A stretch of 64,000 nt of DNA from Luzula sylvatica (taxonomy: Eukaryota; Streptophyta; Magnoliopsida; Poales; Juncaceae), in NCBI GenBank assembly GCA_946800325.1, contig OX326959.1:44887566-44951565 (forward strand), written 5' to 3'. The notes under the pieces are model-generated. The model made no database searches. It worked only from the letters and a program-made list of their open reading frames with translations, and was not told the DNA's origin. Both the position numbers and the translations under genes were made by a program. Shown here piece after piece: positions 1 through 12,000 of the stretch. How positions within the stretch are numbered: the stretch's first letter is position 1; the number at the start of each line of letters is the position of its first letter.

Positions 1-3000
1 ATTTTATGCAAAAAATAGGAAAAATAGAAATTTGTATGTGTTAGTCTTCAATCCCGGAGTTTTTTGAGAAAAACATGAAAAATGAAGTATTTTGCTCATT
101 TTAGAGAACTATTTTGGTCTTTTTTAGAAAAAATGATAATAGAGATTTTTTGAAGGTGTTAGACTTCATTTTTTTATTTTTTGCAAAAAATTGGAAAAAT
201 AGAAATTTGTATGTGTTAAGTCTTCAATCACGAAGTTTTTTGAGAAAAACATGAAAAATAAAGTATTTTGCTCATTTTAGAGAACTATTTTGTATTCTTT
301 TAGAAAAAATTATAATTGATATTTTTGAAGGTGTTAGACATCAGTTTTTGATTATTTGCAAAAAATTGGAAAAATAGAAATTTGTATGTGTTAGTCTTCA
401 ATCACGGAATTTTTTGAGAAAAGCATGAAAAATGAAGTATTTTGCTAATTTTAGAGAACTATTTTGGTCTTTTTTACAAAAAATGATAATTGATATTTTT
501 GAAGGTGTTAGACTTCAGTTTTTGATTTTTTGCAAAAAATTGGAAAAATTGAAATTTGTATGTGTTAGTCTTCAATCACGGAATTTTTTGAGAAAATCAT
601 GAAAAATGAAGTATTTTGCTAATTTTAGAGAACTATTTTGGTCTTTTTGAGAAAAAATGATAATTGATATTTTTGACGGTGTTAGACTTCAGTTTTTTAT
701 TTTAGGCAAAAAATAGGAAAAATAGAAATTTGTATGTGTTAGTCTTCAATCCCGGAGTTTTTTGAGAAAAACATGAAAAATTAGGTATTTTGCTCATTTT
801 AGAGAACTATTTTGGTCTTTTTTAGAAAAAATGATAATTGATATTTTTTAAGGTGTTAGACTTCAGTTTTTGATTTTTTGCAAAAAAATGGGAAAAATAG
901 AAATTTGTATGTGTTAGTCTTCAATCACGAAGTTTTTTGAGAAAAAACATGAATATTGAAGTATTTTGCTCATTTTAGAGAACTATTTTGGACTCTTTTA
1001 GAAAATATGATAATTGATATTTTTTAAGGTGTTAGACATCAGTTTTTTATTTTTTGCAAAAAATTGGAAAAATCGAATTTTGTATGTGTTAGTCTTCAAT
1101 CACGGAATTTTTTGAGAAAAACATGAAAAATGAAGTATTTTGCTCATTTTAGTGAACTATTTTGGTCTTTTTTAGAAAAAATGATAATTGATATTTTTTA
1201 AGGTGTTACACTTCAGTTTTTGATTATTTGCAAAAAATTGGAAAAATTGAAATTTGTATGTGTTAGTCTTCTATCACGGAATGTTTTGAGAAAAACATGA
1301 AAAATGAAGTTTTTTGCTCATTTTAGAGAACTATTTTGGTCTTTTTTAGAAAAAATTATAATTGATATTTTTGAAGGTGTTAGACTTCAGTTTTTGATTT
1401 TATGCAAAAAATAGGAAAAATAGAAAATTGTATGTGTTAGTCTTCAATCCCGGAGTTTTTTGAGAAAAACATGAAAAATGAAGTATTTTGCTCATTTTAG
1501 TGAACTATTTTGGTTTTTTTTCGAAAAAATGATAATTGATATTTTTTAAGGTGTTAGACTTCAGTTTTTGATTTTTTGCAAAAAATTGGAAAAATTAAAA
1601 TTTGTATGTGTTAGTCTTCAATCCCGGAGTTTTTTGAGAAAAACATGAAAAATGAAGTATTTTGCTCATTTTAGAGAACTATTTTGGTCTTTTTTAGAAA
1701 AAATGATAATTGATATTTTTTAAGGTGTTAGACTTCAGTTTTTGATTTTTTGCAAGAAATGGAACAATTGAAATTTGTAGGTGTTAGTCTTCAATCACGG
1801 AATTTTTTGAGAAAAACATGAAAAATGAAGTATTTTGCTTATTTTAGAGAACTATTTTGGTCTTTTTTAGAAAAAAGTATAATTGATATTTTTTAAGGTG
1901 TTAGAGTTCAGTTTTTGATTTTTTGCAAAAAAATGGAAAAATTGAAATTTGTATGTGTTAGTCTTCAATCCCGGAGGTTTTTGAGAAAAACATGAAAAAT
2001 GAAGTATTTTGCTTATTTTAGAGAACTATTTTGGTATTTTTTAGAAAAAATTATAATTGATATTTTTTAAGGTGTTAGACTTCAGTTTTTGATTTTTTGC
2101 AAAAAAATGGAAAAATTGAAATTTGTATGTGTTAGTCTTCAATCCCGGAGTTTTTTGAGAAAATCATGAAAAATGAAGTATTTTGCTCATTTTAGTGAAC
2201 TTTTTTGGTCTTTTTTAGAAAAAATTATAATTGATATTTTTTAAGGTGTTAGACTTCAGTTTTTTATTTTTTGCAAAAAATTTGGAAAAATTGAAATTTG
2301 TATGTAACGTCTTCAATCACGGAATTTTTTTGAGAAAATCATCAAAAATGAAGTATCTTGCTCATTTTAGAGAACTATTTTGGTCTTTTTTTAGAAAAAA
2401 TTATAATTGATATTTTTTAAGGTGTTAGACTTCAGTTTTTTATTTTTTGCAAAAAATTGGAAAAATTGAAATTTGTATGTGTTAGTCTTCAATCACGGAA
2501 TTTTTTGAGAAAATCATGAAAAATGAAGTATCTTGCTCATTTTAGAGAACTGTTTTGGTCTTTTTTAGAAAAAATGATAATTGATATTTTTGAAGGTGTT
2601 GGACTTCAGTTTTTGATTTTATGCAAAAAATAGGAAAAATAGAAATTTGCATGTGTTAGTCTTCAATCCCGGAGTTTTTTGAGAAAAACATGAAAAATGA
2701 AGTATTTTGCTCATTTTAGAGAACTATTTTGGTCTTTTTTAGAAAAAATGATAATTGATATTTTTGAAGGTGTTAGACTTCATTTTTTTATTTTTTGCAA
2801 AAAATTGGAAAAATAGAAATTTGTATGTGTTAAGTCTTCAATCACGAAGTTTTTTGAGAAAAACGTGAAAAATAAAGTATTTTGCTCATTTTAGAGAACT
2901 ATTTTGGACTCTTTTAGAAAAAATTATAATTGATATTTTTGAAGGTGTTAGACATCAGTTTTTGATTATTTGCAAAAAATTGGAAAAATAGAAATTTGTA

Positions 3001-5748
3001 TGTGTTAGTCTTCAATGACGGAGTTTTTAAGAAAAATATGAAAAATGAAGTATTTTGCTCATTTTAGAGAACTATTTTGGTCTTTTTTACAAAAAATGAT
3101 AATTGATATTTTTGAAGGTGTTAGACTTCAGTTTTTGATTTTTTGCAATAAATTGGAAAAATTGAAATTTGTATGTGTTAGTCTTCAATCACGGAATTTT
3201 TTGAGAAAATCATGAAAAATGAAGTATTTTGCTAATTTTAGAGAACTATTTTGGTCTTTTTGAGAAAAAATGATAATTGATATTTTTGAAGGTGTTAGAC
3301 TTCAGTTTTTTATTTTAGGCAAAAAATAGGAAAAATAGAAATTTGTATGTGTTAGTCTTCAATCCCGGAGTTTTTTGAGAAAAACATGAAAAATGAGGTA
3401 TTTTGCTCATTTTAGAGAACTATTTTGGTCTTTTTTAGAAAAAATGATAATTGATATTTTTTAAGGTGTTAGACTTCAGTTTTTGATTTTTTGCAAAAAA
3501 TGGGAAAAATAGAAATTTGTATGTGTTAGTCTTCAATCACGAAGTTTTTTGAGAAAAACATCAATAATGAAGTATTTTGCTCATTTTAGAGAACTATTTT
3601 GGACTCTTTTAGAAAATATGATAATTGATATTTTTTAAGGTGTTAGACATCAGTTTTTTAGTTTTTGCAAAAAATTGGAAAAATCGAAATTTGTATGTGT
3701 TAGTCTTCAATCACGGAATTTTTTGAGAAAAGCATGAAAAATGAAGTATTTTGCTCATTTTAGAGAACTATTTTGGCCTTTTTTAGAAAAAATGATAATT
3801 GATATTTTTGAAGGTGTTAGACTTCAGTTTTTGATTTTTTGCTAAAAATTGGAAAAATTGAAATTTGTCTGTGTTAGTCTTCAATCACGGAATTTTTTGA
3901 GAAAAACATGAAAAGTGAAGTATTTTGCTCATTTTAGAGAACTATTTTTGTCTTTTTTTGAAAAAATGATAATTGATATTTTTGAAGGTTTTAGACTTGA
4001 GTTTTTGATTTTATGCAAAAAATAGGAAAAATAGAAATTTGTATGTGTTAGTCTTCAATCATGGAATTTTTTGAGAAAAACATGAAAAATGAAGTATTTT
4101 GCTCATTTTAGTGAACTATTTTGGTCTTTTTTCGAAAAAATGATAATTGATATTTTTTAAGGTGTTAGACTTCAGTTTTTGATTTTTTGCAAAAAATTGG
4201 AAAAATTGAAATTTGTATGTGTTAGTCTTCAATCCCGGAGTTTTTTGAGAAAAACATGAAAAATGAAGTATTTTGCTCATTTTAGTGAACTATTTTGGTC
4301 TTTTTTAGAAAAAATTATAATTGATATTTTTTAAGGTGTTAGACTTCAGTTTTTGATTTTTTGCAAAAAAATGGAACAATTGAAATTTGTAGGTGTTAGT
4401 CTTCAATCACGGAATTTTTTGAGAAAAACATGAAAAATGAAGTATTTTGCTTATTTTAGAGAACTATTTTGGTATTTTTTAGAAAAAATTATAATTGATA
4501 TTTTTTAAGGTGTTAGACTTCAGTTTTTGATTTTTTGCAAAAAAATGGAAAAATTGAAAATTGAATATGTTAGTCTTCAATCCCGGAGTTTTTTGAGAAA
4601 ATCATGAAAAATGAAGTATTTTGCTCATTTTAGTGAACTTTTTTGGTCTTTTTTAGAAAAAATTATAATTGATATTTTTTAAGGTGTTAGACTTCAGTTT
4701 TTTATTTTATGCAAAAAATAGGAAAAATAGAAATTTGTATGTGTTAGTCTTCAATCACGGAATTTTTTGAGAAAAACATGAAAAATGAAGTATTTTGCTC
4801 ATTTTAGTGAACTATTTTGGTCTTTTTTCGAAAAAATGATAATTGATATTTTTTAAGGTGTTAGACTTCAGTTTTTGATTTTTTGCAAAAAATTGGAAAA
4901 ATTGAAATTTGTATGTGTTAGTCTTCAATCCCGGAGTTTTTTGAGAAAAACATGAAAAATGAAGTATTTTGCTCATTTTAGTGAACTATTTTGGTCTTTT
5001 TTAGAAAAAATTATAATTGATATTTTTTAAGGTGTTAGACTTCAGTTTTTGATTTTTTGCAAAAAAATGGAACAATTGAAATTTGTAGGTGTTAGTCTTC
5101 AATCACGGAATTTTTTGAGAAAAACATGAAAAATGAAGTATTTTGCTTATTTTAGAGAACTATTTTGGTATTTTTTAGAAAAAATTATAATTGATATTTT
5201 TTAAGGTGTTAGACTTCAGTTTTTGATTTTTTGCAAAAAAATGGAAAAATTGAAATTTGAATATGTTAGTCTTCAATCCCGGAGTTTTTTGAGAAAATCA
5301 TGAAAAATGAAGTATTTTGCTCATTTTAGTGAACTTTTTTGGTCTTTTTTAGAAAAAATTATAATTGATATTTTTTAAGGTGTTAGACTTCAGTTTTTTA
5401 TTTTTTGCAAAAAAATTGAAAAAATTGAAATTTGTATGTAATGTCTTCAATCACGGAATTTTTTTGAGAAAATCATCAAAAATGAAGTATCTTGCTCATT
5501 TTAGAGAACTATTTTGGTCTTTTTTAGAAAACATTATAATTGATATTTTATAAGGTGTTAGACTTCAGTTTTTTATTTTTTGCAAAAAATTGGAAAAATT
5601 GAAATTTGTATGTGTTAGTCTTCAATCACGGAATTTTTTGAGAAAATCATGAAAAATGAAGTATCTTGCTCATTTTAGAGAACAGTTTTGGTCTTTTTTA
5701 GAAAAAATGATAATTGATATTTTTGAAGGTGTTGGACTTCAGTTTTTG
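1..5748. repeat. Long HOR unit A1, 33 monomers (5748 bp)
   Basis: Begins at ATTTTATGCAAAAAATAGG and ends just before the same phrase at 5749. It carries a GTTAAGTC monomer (one extra A) at 215 and again at 2829. It matches unit A2 at an offset of 9059 bp at every diagnostic site I checked, including private variants: GATAATAGAGATT near 133, GACGGTG near 675, TTAGGTATT near 781, TTTGCATGTG near 2647 and GGTTTTAGACTTGAG near 3988. The true left end may lie outside the window. Confidence 0.85.
4000..5390. repeat. 4-monomer tandem duplication (696 bp x 2) in A1
   Basis: The block starting at the CATGGAA monomer (4060) recurs 696 bp later, where the site reads CACGGAA (4756). The rare TTGAATATG variant appears in both halves (4561 and 5257). 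The same duplication is in B (about 7.3-8.7 kb) and A2 (about 13.06-14.45 kb) but not in A3. Boundaries are approximate. Confidence 0.75.
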
Positions 5749-8700
5749 ATTTTATGCAAAAAATAGGAAAAATAGAAATTTGTATGTGTTAGTCTTCAAT
5801 CCCGGAGTTTTTTGAGAAAAACATGAAAAATGAAGTATTTTGCTCATTTTAGAGAACTATTTTGGTCTTTTTTAGAAAAAATGATAATAGATATTTTTTG
5901 AAGGTGTTAGACTTCATTTTTTTATTTTTTGCAAAAAATTGGAAAAATAGAAATTTGTATGTGTTAAGTCTTCAATCACGAAGTTTTTTGAGAAAAACAT
6001 GAAAAATAAAGTATTTTGCTCATTTTAGAGAACTATTTTGTATTCTTTTAGAAAAAATTATAATTGATATTTTTGAAGGTGTTAGACATCAGTTTTTGAT
6101 TATTTGCAAAAAATTGGAAAAATAGAAATTTGTATGTGTTAGTCTTCAATCACGGAATTTTTTGAGAAAAGCATGAAAAATGAAGTATTTTGCTAATTTT
6201 AGAGAACTATTTTGGTCTTTTTTACAAAAAATGATAATTGATATTTTTGAAGGTGTTAGACTTCAGTTTTTGATTTTTTGCAAAAAATTGGAAAAATTGA
6301 AATTTGTATGTGTTAGTCTTCAATCACGGAATTTTTTGAGAAAATCATGAAAAATGAAGTATTTTGCTAATTTTAGAGAACTATTTTGGTCTTTTTGAGA
6401 AAAAATGATAATTGATATTTTTGAAGGTGTTAGACTTCAGTTTTTTATTTTAGGCAAAAAATAGGAAAAATAGAAATTTGTATGTGTTAGTCTTCAATCC
6501 CGGAGTTTTTTGAGAAAAACATGAAAAATGAGGTATTTTGCTCATTTTAGAGAACTATTTTGGTCTTTTTTAGAAAAAATGATAATTGATATTTTTTAAG
6601 GTGTTAGACTTCAGTTTTTGATTTTTTGCAAAAAAATGGGAAAAATAGAAATTTGTATGTGTTAGTCTTCGATCACGAAGTTTTTTGAGAAAAAACATGA
6701 ATATTGAAGTATTTTGCTCATTTTAGAGAACTATTTTGGACTCTTTTAGAAAATATGATAATTGATATTTTTTAAGGTGTTAGACATCAGTTTTTTATTT
6801 TTTGCAAAAAATTGGAAAAATCGAAATTTGTATGTGTTAGTCTTCAATCACGAAGTTTTTTGAGAAAAACATCAATAATGAAGTATTTTGCTCATTTTAG
6901 AGAACTATTTTGGACTCTTTTAGAAAATATGATAATTGATATTTTTTAAGGTGTTAGACATCAGTTTTTTAGTTTTTGTAAAAAATTGGAAAAATCGAAA
7001 TTTGTATGTGTTAGTCTTCAATCACGGAATTTTTTGAGAAAAGCATGAAAAATGAAGTATTTTGCTCATTTTAGAGAACTATTTTGGCCTTTTTTAGAAA
7101 AAATGATAATTGATATTTTTGAAGGTGTTAGACTTCAGTTTTTGATTTTTTGCTAAAAATTGGAAAAATTGAAATTTGTCTGTGTTAGTCTTCAATCACG
7201 GAATTTTTTGAGAAAAACATGAAAAGTGAAGTATTTTGCTCATTTTAGAGAACTATTTTTGTCTTTTTTTGAAAAAATGATAATTGATATTTTTGAAGGT
7301 GTTAGACTTCAGTTTTTGATTTTATGCAAAAAATAGGAAAAATAGAAATTTGTATGTGTTAGTCTTCAATCATGGAATTTTTTGAGAAAAACATGAAAAA
7401 TGAAGTATTTTGCTCATTTTAGTGAACTATTTTGGTCTTTTTTCGAAAAAATGATAATTGATATTTTTTAAGGTGTTAGACTTCAGTTTTTGATTTTTTG
7501 CAAAAAATTGGAAAAATTGAAATTTGTATGTGTTAGTCTTCAATCCCGGAGTTTTTTGAGAAAAACATGAAAAATGAAGTATTTTGCTCATTTTAGTGAA
7601 CTATTTTGGTCTTTTTTAGAAAAAATTATAATTGATATTTTTTAAGGTGTTAGACTTCAGTTTTTGATTTTTTGCAAAAAAATGGAACAATTGAAATTTG
7701 TAGGTGTTAGTCTTCAATGACGGAATTTTTTGAGAAAAACATGAAAAATGAAGTATTTTGCTTATTTTAGAGAACTATTTTGGTATTTTTTAGAAAAAAT
7801 TATAATTGATATTTTTTAAGGTGTTAGACTTCAGTTTTTGATTTTTTGCAAAAAAATGGAAAAATTGAAAATTGAATATGTTAGTCTTCAATCCCGGAGT
7901 TTTTTGAGAAAATCATGAAAAATGAAGTATTTTGCTCATTTTAGTGAACTTTTTTGGTCTTTTTTAGAAAAAATTATAATTGATATTTTTTAAGGTGTTA
8001 GACTTCAGTTTTTTATTTTATGCAAAAAATAGGAAAAATAGAAATTTGTATGTGTTAGTCTTCAATCACGGAATTTTTTGAGAAAAACATGAAAAATGAA
8101 GTATTTTGCTCATTTTAGTGAACTATTTTGGTCTTTTTTCGAAAAAATGATAATTGATATTTTTTAAGGTGTTAGACTTCAGTTTTTGATTTTTTGCAAA
8201 AAATTGGAAAAATTGAAATTTGTATGTGTTAGTCTTCAATCCCGGAGTTTTTTGAGAAAAACATGAAAAATGAAGTATTTTGCTCATTTTAGTGAACTAT
8301 TTTGGTCTTTTTTAGAAAAAATTATAATTGATATTTTTTAAGGTGTTAGACTTCAGTTTTTGATTTTTTGCAAAAAAATGGAACAATTGAAATTTGTAGG
8401 TGTTAGTCTTCAATCACGGAATTTTTTGAGAAAAACATGAAAAATGAAGTATTTTGCTTATTTTAGAGAACTATTTTGGTATTTTTTAGAAAAAATTATA
8501 ATTGATATTTTTTAAGGTGTTAGACTTCAGTTTTTGATTTTTTGCAAAAAAATGGAAAAATTGAAATTTGAATATGTTAGTCTTCAATCCCGGAGTTTTT
8601 TGAGAAAATCATGAAAAATGTAGTATTTTGCTCATTTTAGTGAACTTTTTTGGTCTTTTTTAGAAAAAATTATAATTGATATTTTTTAAGGTGTTAGACT

Positions 8701-9059
8701 TCAGTTTTTTATTTTTTGCAAAAAAATTGAAAAAATTGAAATTTGTATGTAATGTCTTCAATCAGGGAATTTTTTTGAGAAAATCATCAAAAATGAAGTA
8801 TCTTGCTCATTTTAGAGAACTATTTTGGTCTTTTTTAGAAAACATTATAATTGATATTTTATAAGGTGTTAGACTTCAGTTTTTTATTTTTTGCAAAAAA
8901 TTGGAAAAATTGAAATTTGTATGTGTTAGTCTTCAATCACGGAATTTTTTGAGAAAATCATGAAAAATGAAGTATCTTGCTCATTTTAGAGAACAGTTTT
9001 GGTCTTTTTTAGAAAAAATGATAATTGATATTTTTGAAGGTGTTGGACTTCAGTTTTTG
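5749..9059. repeat. Shortened HOR unit B, 19 monomers (3311 bp)
   Basis: Follows A1 in register for about 1.1 kb (offset 5748), then jumps to A1 position ~3541 (offset 3311). It is therefore an A-type unit lacking 2437 bp, or 14 monomers. The jump lies near 6840, where the CACGAAG/CATCAATAATG monomer directly follows the AACATGAATATTG monomer. Private variants shared with A3 rather than A1 (TCTTCGATCACG at 6667, GATAATAGATATT near 5882) suggest that it descends from an A3-like unit. Confidence 0.85.
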
Positions 9060-12000
9060 ATTTTATGCAAAAAATAGGAAAAATAGAAATTTGTATGTGT
9101 TAGTCTTCAATCCCGGAGTTTTTTGAGAAAAACATGAAAAATGAAGTATTTTGCTCATTTTAGAGAACTATTTTGGTCTTTTTTAGAAAAAATGATAATA
9201 GAGATTTTTTGAAGGTGTTAGACTTCATTTTTTTATTTTTTGCAAAAAATTGGAAAAATAGAAATTTGTATGTGTTAAGTCTTCAATCACGAAGTTTTTT
9301 GAGAAAAACATGAAAAATAAAGTATTTTGCTCATTTTAGAGAACTATTTTGTATTCTTTTAGAAAAAATTATAATTGATATTTTTGAAGGTGTTAGACAT
9401 CAGTTTTTGATTATTTGCAAAAAATTGGAAAAATAGAAATTTGTATGTGTTAGTCTTCAATCACGGAATTTTTTGAGAAAAGCATGAAAAATGAAGTATT
9501 TTGCTAATTTTAGAGAACTATTTTGGTCTTTTTTACAAAAAATGATAATTGATATTTTTGAAGGTGTTAGACTTCAGTTTTTGATTTTTTGCAAAAAATT
9601 GGAAAAATTGAAATTTGTATGTGTTAGTCTTCAATCACGGAATTTTTTGAGAAAATCATGAAAAATGAAGTATTTTGCTAATTTTAGAGAACTATTTTGG
9701 TCTTTTTGAGAAAAAATGATAATTGATATTTTTGACGGTGTTAGACTTCAGTTTTTTATTTTAGGCAAAAAATAGGAAAAATAGAAATTTGTATGTGTTA
9801 GTCTTCAATCCCGGAGTTTTTTGAGAAAAACATGAAAAATTAGGTATTTTGCTCATTTTAGAGAACTATTTTGGTCTTTTTTAGAAAAAATGATAATTGA
9901 TATTTTTTAAGGTGTTAGACTTCAGTTTTTGATTTTTTGCAAAAAAATGGGAAAAATAGAAATTTGTATGTGTTAGTCTTCAATCACGAAGTTTTTTGAG
10001 AAAAAACATGAATATTGAAGTATTTTGCTCATTTTAGAGAACTATTTTGGACTCTTTTAGAAAATATGATAATTGATATTTTTTAAGGTGTTAGACATCA
10101 GTTTTTTATTTTTTGCAAAAAATTGGAAAAATCGAATTTTGTATGTGTTAGTCTTCAATCACGGAATTTTTTGAGAAAAACATGAAAAATGAAGTATTTT
10201 GCTCATTTTAGTGAACTATTTTGGTCTTTTTTAGAAAAAATGATAATTGATATTTTTTAAGGTGTTACACTTCAGTTTTTGATTATTTGCAAAAAATTGG
10301 AAAAATTGAAATTTGTATGTGTTAGTCTTCTATCACGGAATGTTTTGAGAAAAACATGAAAAATGAAGTTTTTTGCTCATTTTAGAGAACTATTTTGGTC
10401 TTTTTTAGAAAAAATTATAATTGATATTTTTGAAGGTGTTAGACTTCAGTTTTTGATTTTATGCAAAAAATAGGAAAAATAGAAAATTGTATGTGTTAGT
10501 CTTCAATCCCGGAGTTTTTTGAGAAAAACATGAAAAATGAAGTATTTTGCTCATTTTAGTGAACTATTTTGGTTTTTTTTCGAAAAAATGATAATTGATA
10601 TTTTTTAAGGTGTTAGACTTCAGTTTTTGATTTTTTGCAAAAAATTGGAAAAATTAAAATTTGTATGTGTTAGTCTTCAATCCCGGAGTTTTTTGAGAAA
10701 AACATGAAAAATGAAGTATTTTGCTCATTTTAGAGAACTATTTTGGTCTTTTTTAGAAAAAATGATAATTGATATTTTTTAAGGTGTTAGACTTCAGTTT
10801 TTGATTTTTTGCAAGAAATGGAACAATTGAAATTTGTAGGTGTTAGTCTTCAATCACGGAATTTTTTGAGAAAAACATGAAAAATGAAGTATTTTGCTTA
10901 TTTTAGAGAACTATTTTGGTCTTTTTTAGAAAAAAGTATAATTGATATTTTTTAAGGTGTTAGAGTTCAGTTTTTGATTTTTTGCAAAAAAATGGAAAAA
11001 TTGAAATTTGTATGTGTTAGTCTTCAATCCCGGAGGTTTTTGAGAAAAACATGAAAAATGAAGTATTTTGCTTATTTTAGAGAACTATTTTGGTATTTTT
11101 TAGAAAAAATTATAATTGATATTTTTTAAGGTGTTAGACTTCAGTTTTTGATTTTTTGCAAAAAAATGGAAAAATTGAAATTTGTATGTGTTAGTCTTCA
11201 ATCCCGGAGTTTTTTGAGAAAATCATGAAAAATGAAGTATTTTGCTCATTTTAGTGAACTTTTTTGGTCTTTTTTAGAAAAAATTATAATTGATATTTTT
11301 TAAGGTGTTAGACTTCAGTTTTTTATTTTTTGCAAAAAATTTGGAAAAATTGAAATTTGTATGTAACGTCTTCAATCACGGAATTTTTTTGAGAAAATCA
11401 TCAAAAATGAAGTATCTTGCTCATTTTAGAGAACTATTTTGGTCTTTTTTTAGAAAAAATTATAATTGATATTTTTTAAGGTGTTAGACTTCAGTTTTTT
11501 ATTTTTTGCAAAAAATTGGAAAAATTGAAATTTGTATGTGTTAGTCTTCAATCACGGAATTTTTTGAGAAAATCATGAAAAATGAAGTATCTTGCTCATT
11601 TTAGAGAACTGTTTTGGTCTTTTTTAGAAAAAATGATAATTGATATTTTTGAAGGTGTTGGACTTCAGTTTTTGATTTTATGCAAAAAATAGGAAAAATA
11701 GAAATTTGCATGTGTTAGTCTTCAATCCCGGAGTTTTTTGAGAAAAACATGAAAAATGAAGTATTTTGCTCATTTTAGAGAACTATTTTGGTCTTTTTTA
11801 GAAAAAATGATAATTGATATTTTTGAAGGTGTTAGACTTCATTTTTTTATTTTTTGCAAAAAATTGGAAAAATAGAAATTTGTATGTGTTAAGTCTTCAA
11901 TCACGAAGTTTTTTGAGAAAAACGTGAAAAATAAAGTATTTTGCTCATTTTAGAGAACTATTTTGGACTCTTTTAGAAAAAATTATAATTGATATTTTTG

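Noticed and set aside
5365..5553. A 62-codon + strand reading frame, repeated at 8676, 14424 and 22262, as a gene family
   Set aside because: It is one monomer plus a few bases of satellite read in one frame. It recurs because the HOR recurs, has low-complexity Phe/Lys/Leu composition, and shows no ribosome or splice signals or recognisable domain.
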